Below are positions 5,877 through 9,027 of a stretch of DNA of 9,027 nt, one piece after another. The first letter of the stretch is position 1, and every line of letters starts with the position of its first letter. Made by a program: the position numbers and the translations under genes. Location of the stretch: NCBI GenBank assembly GCA_023424585.1, contig JAFADT010000695.1, positions 1 to 9,027 of the forward strand, written 5' to 3'. The notes beneath the pieces were generated by a model. That model made no database searches and had not been told where the DNA came from. It worked only from the letters and a program-made list of their open reading frames with translations. Source of the DNA: Pseudomonadota bacterium. Its GTDB lineage: Bacteria > Myxococcota > Myxococcia > Myxococcales > Myxococcaceae.

Positions 5877-7189
5877 GCGCGGACATGGACGAGGTGCTGG
5901 CGGAGGTGAAGGGCGGCAAGGTGTGGCCGCTGTACCTCCTGTGGGGCGAGGAGTTCCTGGTCCGCAAGGGCGCCGACGAGCTGGTGAAGACGCTGGTGCC
6001 GGACGCCGCCATGGGGCTGAACCTGGCGGTGCTGGACGCGGCCTCCCCGCGCGAGGTGGCGCAGGAGCTGGCCACGCTGCCGCTGTTTCCCGGGCGCAAG
6101 GTGGTGCTGGTGCGCGACCCGGAGTTCCTCGCGCCCAAGAAGGGCAAGGGCGACGCGCTGGCCAAGGCGCGCGACGCGTGGAAGGCGGGCAAGCGCAAGG
6201 AGGGCGCCCGGCGGCTGCTGGCGCTGGCGGGCCGCGCGGGCTGGGGCGTGGAGCAGCTGGACCCCCGCGTGCCCGGCGCGCCCACGGTGGAGCAGTGGAA
6301 GGACGAGCTCAACGTGGAGCTGGCGGAGGCCGACCTCGCCTTCCTTCAAGAGGCCGCGACCTTCTGCCGCGAGGAGCGCATCAGCGCCCCGGAGGGGGAC
6401 GCGTCCGCGCTCCTGGAGCTCCTGCAGAAGGGCGTGCCGCCGGGGCACGCGCTGGTGCTCGCGGCCACGGACGTGGACTCGCGCAGCCCGCTGCTCAAGT
6501 TCGCGCAGGACAAGGGCCGCCTCTTCGAGCGCAAGGTGGCCGCGCGCCACAAGGACCTGGACCTCAGCGAGATCTCCAGGGAGTTCCTCGCCCCCTTCAA
6601 GAAGAAGCTGGGGCCGGGCGCGCTGGAGGGGCTGAAGGAGCGCATCGGCGGCAACATCCGCCTGCTCCAGTCGGAGCTGGAGAAGCTGGCCGTCTACGCG
6701 GAGGGCCCCACCATCGAGGCCCAGCACGTGGCGCTGCTGGTGCACCACGCGCGCGAGGAGGAGTTCTTCGAGCTGACGGAGGCGCTCCAGAAGCGCGAGC
6801 TGCGCGACGCGCTCGCCTACGCGGAGGACGCGATGGGGCAGGGCACGCACGCGCTGCAGCTGCTGGGCGCGGTGGCCTCCATCGTCCGCTCGCTCCTGGA
6901 GAACCACGCCTGGCTGGAGAAGTACGCCGGCGGCCAGCCGCCGCGCACCGGCCGCGACGTGGAGGCGCGCATCCTCCCCAGGCTGGAGGCCGAGCTGAAG
7001 GCCACCAAGCGCAAGACGCCCAACGCGTGGGCGCTCGCGTTCGGCATGCAGGCCGCCGCCCGCTACGAGCGCCGCGAGCTGCTCGACGCCCTGGTGGCGT
7101 GCGCGGACGCGGACCTGGCCCTGAAGTCCTCCGCCAGCGGGAAGCTCGTCATCGAGCGGCTGTTGTGGACGGTGTGCACCCGCGCCTGA
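5873..7189 (+). CDS. holA: DNA polymerase III delta subunit (clamp loader) with central insertion, 438 aa
   Basis: Delta is the clamp-loader 'wrench' that binds and opens the beta clamp. Conserved parts: WPLYLLWGEEFLVRKGADEL (18-37), LPLFPGRKVVLVRDPEFL (69-86), then after an insertion ALLELLQKGVPPGHALVLAA (179-198), DSRSPLLKFAQDKG (202-215), RIGGNIRLLQSELEKLAVY (257-275), and the C-terminal helical collar ending in DADLALKSSASGKLVIERLL (412-431). E. coli HolA is 343 aa. The excess here is mostly residues about 87-175, a charged segment starting with Lys-rich PKKGKGDALAKARDAWKAGK. The GTG at 5873 is preferred: GGAGGG lies at 5864-5869 and the GTGA overlap with the holB stop implies coupling. 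An ATG at 5885 is the alternative and would remove four residues. Confidence 0.93.
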   Translation: MSADMDEVLAEVKGGKVWPLYLLWGEEFLVRKGADELVKTLVPDAAMGLNLAVLDAASPREVAQELATLPLFPGRKVVLVRDPEFLAPKKGKGDALAKARDAWKAGKRKEGARRLLALAGRAGWGVEQLDPRVPGAPTVEQWKDELNVELAEADLAFLQEAATFCREERISAPEGDASALLELLQKGVPPGHALVLAATDVDSRSPLLKFAQDKGRLFERKVAARHKDLDLSEISREFLAPFKKKLGPGALEGLKERIGGNIRLLQSELEKLAVYAEGPTIEAQHVALLVHHAREEEFFELTEALQKRELRDALAYAEDAMGQGTHALQLLGAVASIVRSLLENHAWLEKYAGGQPPRTGRDVEARILPRLEAELKATKRKTPNAWALAFGMQAAARYERRELLDALVACADADLALKSSASGKLVIERLLWTVCTRA

Positions 7190-7202
7190 AGGGGCCGGGT
7201 GG

Positions 7203-7208
7203 AAGGAG
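7203..7208 (+). promoter_or_regulatory. Ribosome binding site deciding the methyltransferase start
   Basis: AAGGAG sits 5 nt before the ATG at 7214. An in-frame GTG at 7199 would place this site inside the coding region, so the ATG is the better start. Confidence 0.7.
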
Positions 7209-7213
7209 CCGCC

Positions 7214-7663
7214 ATGGCGGACAAGCGACGCTTCGACCTCTTCGCGGACCTGCTCGTCACGCGCTTCCCCCAGGCCCTGCGCGTCTATGACGTCGCCGGC
7301 GGCATGGGGAAGCTGAACGAGTCCCTCACCCAGCGCGGGCGCGCCGTCACCACCTTCGACCTGCGCCACAAGCACCTGCCCGTGAAGTACGCGCAGCGGC
7401 CCTTCACCCTGGATGAGCCCTGCGAGGCGGAGCTCGTCGTGGGCATGCACCCGGACGGCGCCACGCGGATCATCATCGAGTACGCCGCGCGCCACGGCCT
7501 GGGCTTCGCCGTCGTCCCTTGCTGCTCCGACAATGGGATGCCCTACAAGCCGTGGATGCGGCACCTGGCCGACGTGGCCCGGCAGGCCGGCTTCGCCACG
7601 GTGGATGAGGCCGAGCTCCCCATGGATGGCCGCGCGCGGGTGTTGCTCGGCGTGTGGCGCTGA
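7214..7663 (+). CDS. Small SAM-methyltransferase-fold protein with PCC motif (Methyltransf_32-like), 149 aa
   Basis: VYDVAGGMGKLNESL (24-38) resembles SAM-binding motif I (usually D-x-G-x-G-x-G), with Asp49 in TFDLRHK at the end of the next strand as the expected acidic ligand. Later, ELVVGMHPDGATRIIIEYAARHG (73-95) and FAVVPCC (98-104) follow the order seen in the PF13679-type methyltransferases, where a VG-H-CGD segment precedes a VPCC motif; here the HxCG cysteine is replaced by Pro/Asp. At 149 aa it is short, close to a minimal Rossmann core, with no room for a separate target-recognition domain. It sits 24 bp after holA and is probably co-transcribed with the clamp-loader genes. The substrate is unknown, and a non-catalytic SAM-binding role is possible. 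Confidence 0.65.
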   Translation: MADKRRFDLFADLLVTRFPQALRVYDVAGGMGKLNESLTQRGRAVTTFDLRHKHLPVKYAQRPFTLDEPCEAELVVGMHPDGATRIIIEYAARHGLGFAVVPCCSDNGMPYKPWMRHLADVARQAGFATVDEAELPMDGRARVLLGVWR

Positions 7664-7692
7664 CGCACGGCACGCGAATTCAGGGCCATGGT

Positions 7693-7720
7693 TTGCGTAG
7701 CAAGAATAAGCCGCTATCCT
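7693..7720 (+). promoter_or_regulatory. Sigma-70-type promoter motif in the intergenic region
   Basis: TTGCGT (7693-7698) and TATCCT (7715-7720) are spaced by 16 bp, in locally AT-rich DNA. Predicted start of transcription is near 7727. It lies 30 bp after the methyltransferase stop and about 280 bp before the protease start, so its product would be a long leader or an independent RNA. Confidence 0.4.
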
Positions 7721-7858
7721 TGGATTGTCTGAATAGAGGACATGCCGGGCGGCGACTGTCACGGTTCAGGACAGGGGCCCGCGGGCGGTGGAATCCCCAG
7801 CAAATCCGCGTGCTTGTGCCAGGATTGTAACGATTGCTTCCACATTACAGAAGATTTT

Positions 7859-7886
7859 CTGGGCGCCGATGTGCCAGCCGTTTTTT
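7859..7886 (+). terminator. Weak intrinsic-terminator-like hairpin followed by T6
   Basis: CTGG (7859-7862) pairs with CCAG (7874-7877), extended by C7864-G7873 across a bulged G, with an 8-nt loop; CCG and then six T residues (7881-7886) follow. The stem is short, so termination would be partial. The same CTG is also part of a competing stem, CAGAA (7848-7852) with TTCTG (7857-7861). A third stem, CAGCGCC (7887-7893) with GGTGCTG (7897-7903, one G-U pair), lies directly after the T run. Confidence 0.3.
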
Positions 7887-7928
7887 CAGCGCCTTCGGTG
7901 CTGCGAGGCAATTCGCGGACTTAAGGGG

Positions 7929-7945
7929 TTGGCCTGACAAATGCT
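7929..7945 (+). promoter_or_regulatory. Sigma-54 (RpoN)-type promoter for the protease gene
   Basis: TTGGCCTGACAAATGCT contains the invariant GG (7931-7932) and GC (7943-7944) with the required 10-bp spacing, and matches the TGGC...G....-TGCT framework of the -24/-12 consensus. Transcription would begin about 12 nt after the GC, near 7956, leaving a leader of about 44 nt that includes the Shine-Dalgarno. RpoN promoters are common in myxobacteria (general knowledge). An activator site was not identified. Confidence 0.4.
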
Positions 7946-7955
7946 GAAGGGAGCG

Positions 7956-7988
7956 CTGCCCGGCGACCACCCCCTTTGCGCCGGGCAG
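7956..7988 (+). promoter_or_regulatory. Perfect 10-bp hairpin reaching into the protease ribosome binding site
   Basis: CTGCCCGGCG (7956-7965) and CGCCGGGCAG (7979-7988) are exact reverse complements with a 13-nt loop. The last two bases of the right arm are the first two of the AGGAGG site (7987-7992). If transcription starts at the sigma-54 motif, this hairpin is at the extreme 5' end of the mRNA. It could stabilise the mRNA or limit ribosome access. Confidence 0.55.
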
Positions 7989-7992
7989 GAGG
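7987..7992 (+). promoter_or_regulatory. Strong ribosome binding site fixing the TTG start
   Basis: AGGAGG ends 7 nt before TTG at 8000. No ATG or GTG is in frame near it, so it identifies TTG as the start codon of the protease gene. Confidence 0.75.
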
Positions 7993-7999
7993 CAGTCCC

Positions 8000-9027
8000 T
8001 TGGTTCGCACCCGTTTCGTTTCAGCCTTGCTGGCGTTCCCCCTCGTTGCTTGCGGCGTCGGAGACACGGACGCCAACACGCAGCATGAGCAGCAGAAGCC
8101 GGATGAGGTCGCGGAGGTCCAGAACGCGCTGAGCGTGATTCCGGGCGCCCAGATTGTCGGCACCAACGCGGATGGGACGCCGCACACCATCCAGGGCCGC
8201 CTGGGGCAGGCGGACCGCCCGCTGACGGGCTTCGCCGCCGCGGACGTGCACACGGCCATCGCCGGGTCGCTGCCGTCCATCGCGTCGCTGTTCCGCCTGA
8301 GCGCGTCCGACCTGGAGGTCCGCCGGATCTCCGTGGACGACCAGGGCGTCTCGCACATCCGCTACGCGCAGACGATGAACGGCCTGCCGGTGGTGGGCGA
8401 GGAGCTGGTGGTGCACGTGGACAGCTCGGGCGCCATCTTCGGCGCGAACGGCTCCGCGCGCTCCGGCGGCACCCTGTCCGCGCGTCCGCTGGTCGCCGCC
8501 GAGGCGGCCAGGACGGCGGCGCTGCGCGACACCGAGGGCACGGGCCTGGCCGCGGAGAGCGCGCGCCTGGTGTACGTGAAGGCGGAGCAGGACGGCCGTC
8601 TGCACCTGGCCTATGAGGTGAAGGTCACCGGCGAGACGGCCCAGATGCCGCTGCGCGACCGCGTCTATGTGGACGCGCTCAACGGCGCCACGCTGCTGCG
8701 CGTGCCGGAGATCCACACCGCGCTCAACCGCAAGGTCTACAGCGCGAACAACGGCACCAGCACCCCGGGCACGCTCAAGCGCAGCGAGGGCCAGGCGGCC
8801 ACCGGTGACTCGCACGTCGACATGAACTACGACATGCTGGGCTACACCTACAACTGCTACAAGACGAACTTCAACCGCGACTCGCTCAACAACGCGGGCC
8901 AGACGCTCATCAGCACGGTGCACTACAGCCGCAACTACGTGAACGCCTACTGGGACGGCACCCAGATGGTGTACGGCGACGGCGACGGCGTGAACTCCAT
9001 CGAGCTGGGCAAGGACGCGGACGTCAC
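8000..9027 (+). CDS. Lipoprotein-type M4 (thermolysin family) metalloprotease precursor, N-terminal 342 aa, cut by window edge
   Basis: The protein starts at TTG (AGGAGG 7 nt upstream) as MVRTRFVSALLAFPLVACGV. This is a basic N-region, hydrophobic core and LVAC lipobox, so Cys18 should be lipidated after signal peptidase II cleavage. Residues about 95-152 form an FTP (fungalysin/thermolysin) propeptide: SHIRYAQTMNGLPVVGEEL (118-136), VVHVDSSGAIFGANG. A PepSY-like segment follows at about 160-235 (LHLAYEVKV; VYVDALNGATLLR). The mature peptidase begins near 240 (NRKVYSANNGTST), with NYDMLGYTYNCY and then NAYWDGTQMVYGDGDG (315-330), the M4 calcium and substrate-cleft block that precedes the active site. 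The zinc-binding HEXXH should follow within about ten residues of the window end. Expected role: an exported, propeptide-inhibited protease, perhaps predatory or nutritional (inference). Confidence 0.93.
   Translation, partial: MVRTRFVSALLAFPLVACGVGDTDANTQHEQQKPDEVAEVQNALSVIPGAQIVGTNADGTPHTIQGRLGQADRPLTGFAAADVHTAIAGSLPSIASLFRLSASDLEVRRISVDDQGVSHIRYAQTMNGLPVVGEELVVHVDSSGAIFGANGSARSGGTLSARPLVAAEAARTAALRDTEGTGLAAESARLVYVKAEQDGRLHLAYEVKVTGETAQMPLRDRVYVDALNGATLLRVPEIHTALNRKVYSANNGTSTPGTLKRSEGQAATGDSHVDMNYDMLGYTYNCYKTNFNRDSLNNAGQTLISTVHYSRNYVNAYWDGTQMVYGDGDGVNSIELGKDADV

Larger units (their letters stand above)
7664..7999. other. Intergenic region of lower G+C, 336 bp, between the methyltransferase and protease genes
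   Basis: By hand count 7681-7920 is about 57% G+C, well below the flanking genes, with runs as low as 43-48% (7681-7740, 7801-7860). It contains a sigma-70-like promoter, overlapping hairpins around 7848-7877, a T6 run at 7881-7886, a further hairpin at 7887-7903, a sigma-54-like promoter and a 10-bp hairpin before the protease gene. A 60-codon open frame (7742-7924) exists, but its third-position G+C is near 58%, unlike real genes here. A regulatory leader or a small RNA is more likely than a protein gene. Confidence 0.6.

Noticed and set aside
4925..7762. A 945-codon open frame on the minus strand across holB, holA and the methyltransferase gene
   Set aside because: It is antisense to three genes with clear homology, its translation is low-complexity (Ala, Arg, His, Leu, Gln runs), and long antisense frames are expected when third positions are almost all G or C.
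7722..7828. GGATTGT repeated exactly 100 bp apart (7722 and 7822), with a further GATTG at 7832
   Set aside because: A 7-bp repeat in a few hundred bases is easily chance; no flanking similarity extends it.
7741..7830. Possible cobalamin or cyclic-di-GMP riboswitch core in the lower-G+C gap
   Set aside because: No B12-box or GEMM core match could be found by eye; short GC strings were the only resemblance.
7941..8132. A 63-codon open frame beginning ATGCTGAAGGGAGCG just before the protease
   Set aside because: It overlaps the sigma-54 motif, the hairpin and the first 130 bases of the protease in another frame, has no Shine-Dalgarno and shows no family resemblance.

Overview
The window is G+C-rich DNA (coding parts about 70% by eye, third codon positions nearly all G or C) with tightly packed genes on both strands. 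Gene content and style suggest a myxobacterium of the Myxococcus/Corallococcus type: a lipoprotein M4 protease with an FTP propeptide, a cyclic-nucleotide-gated MscS-like channel, an enlarged clamp-loader delta subunit and a sigma-54-like promoter motif. This assignment is inference; no rRNA or other strict marker is present.

Left part (1-3132, minus strand): one apparent operon, read right to left. A secreted SGNH-type hydrolase is followed by two left-handed beta-helix (hexapeptide) acyltransferases, the second overlapping the first by ATGA. Then comes a 105-bp gap with a perfect palindrome, an acyl carrier protein, and the N-terminal half of a glutamine-dependent asparagine synthase family amidotransferase cut by the window edge. 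Carrier protein, acyltransferases, amidotransferase and exported esterase-like protein together look like a module that builds or decorates a surface glycan or a small secreted metabolite.

Middle (3268-4758, minus strand): an MscS-family channel fused to a C-terminal cyclic-nucleotide-binding domain. It is divergent from a DNA-replication gene pair across an 83-bp region holding back-to-back promoter-like motifs.

Right-centre (4842-7663, plus strand): holB (clamp-loader delta prime) and holA (delta) overlap by GTGA. Holding two parts of the same clamp loader, they are probably translationally coupled. A small methyltransferase-fold protein with a PCC motif follows 24 bp later. The HolA protein carries an insertion of roughly 90 residues.

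Right end (7664-9027): a 336-bp intergenic stretch of clearly lower G+C holds a sigma-70-like promoter, overlapping hairpins, a T6 run, a sigma-54-like promoter and a perfect 10-bp hairpin running into the ribosome binding site of the next gene. That gene begins with TTG and encodes a lipoprotein-type M4 (thermolysin family) metalloprotease precursor. The window ends just before its expected HEXXH motif.

No tRNA, rRNA, CRISPR array, insertion sequence or prophage gene was found.
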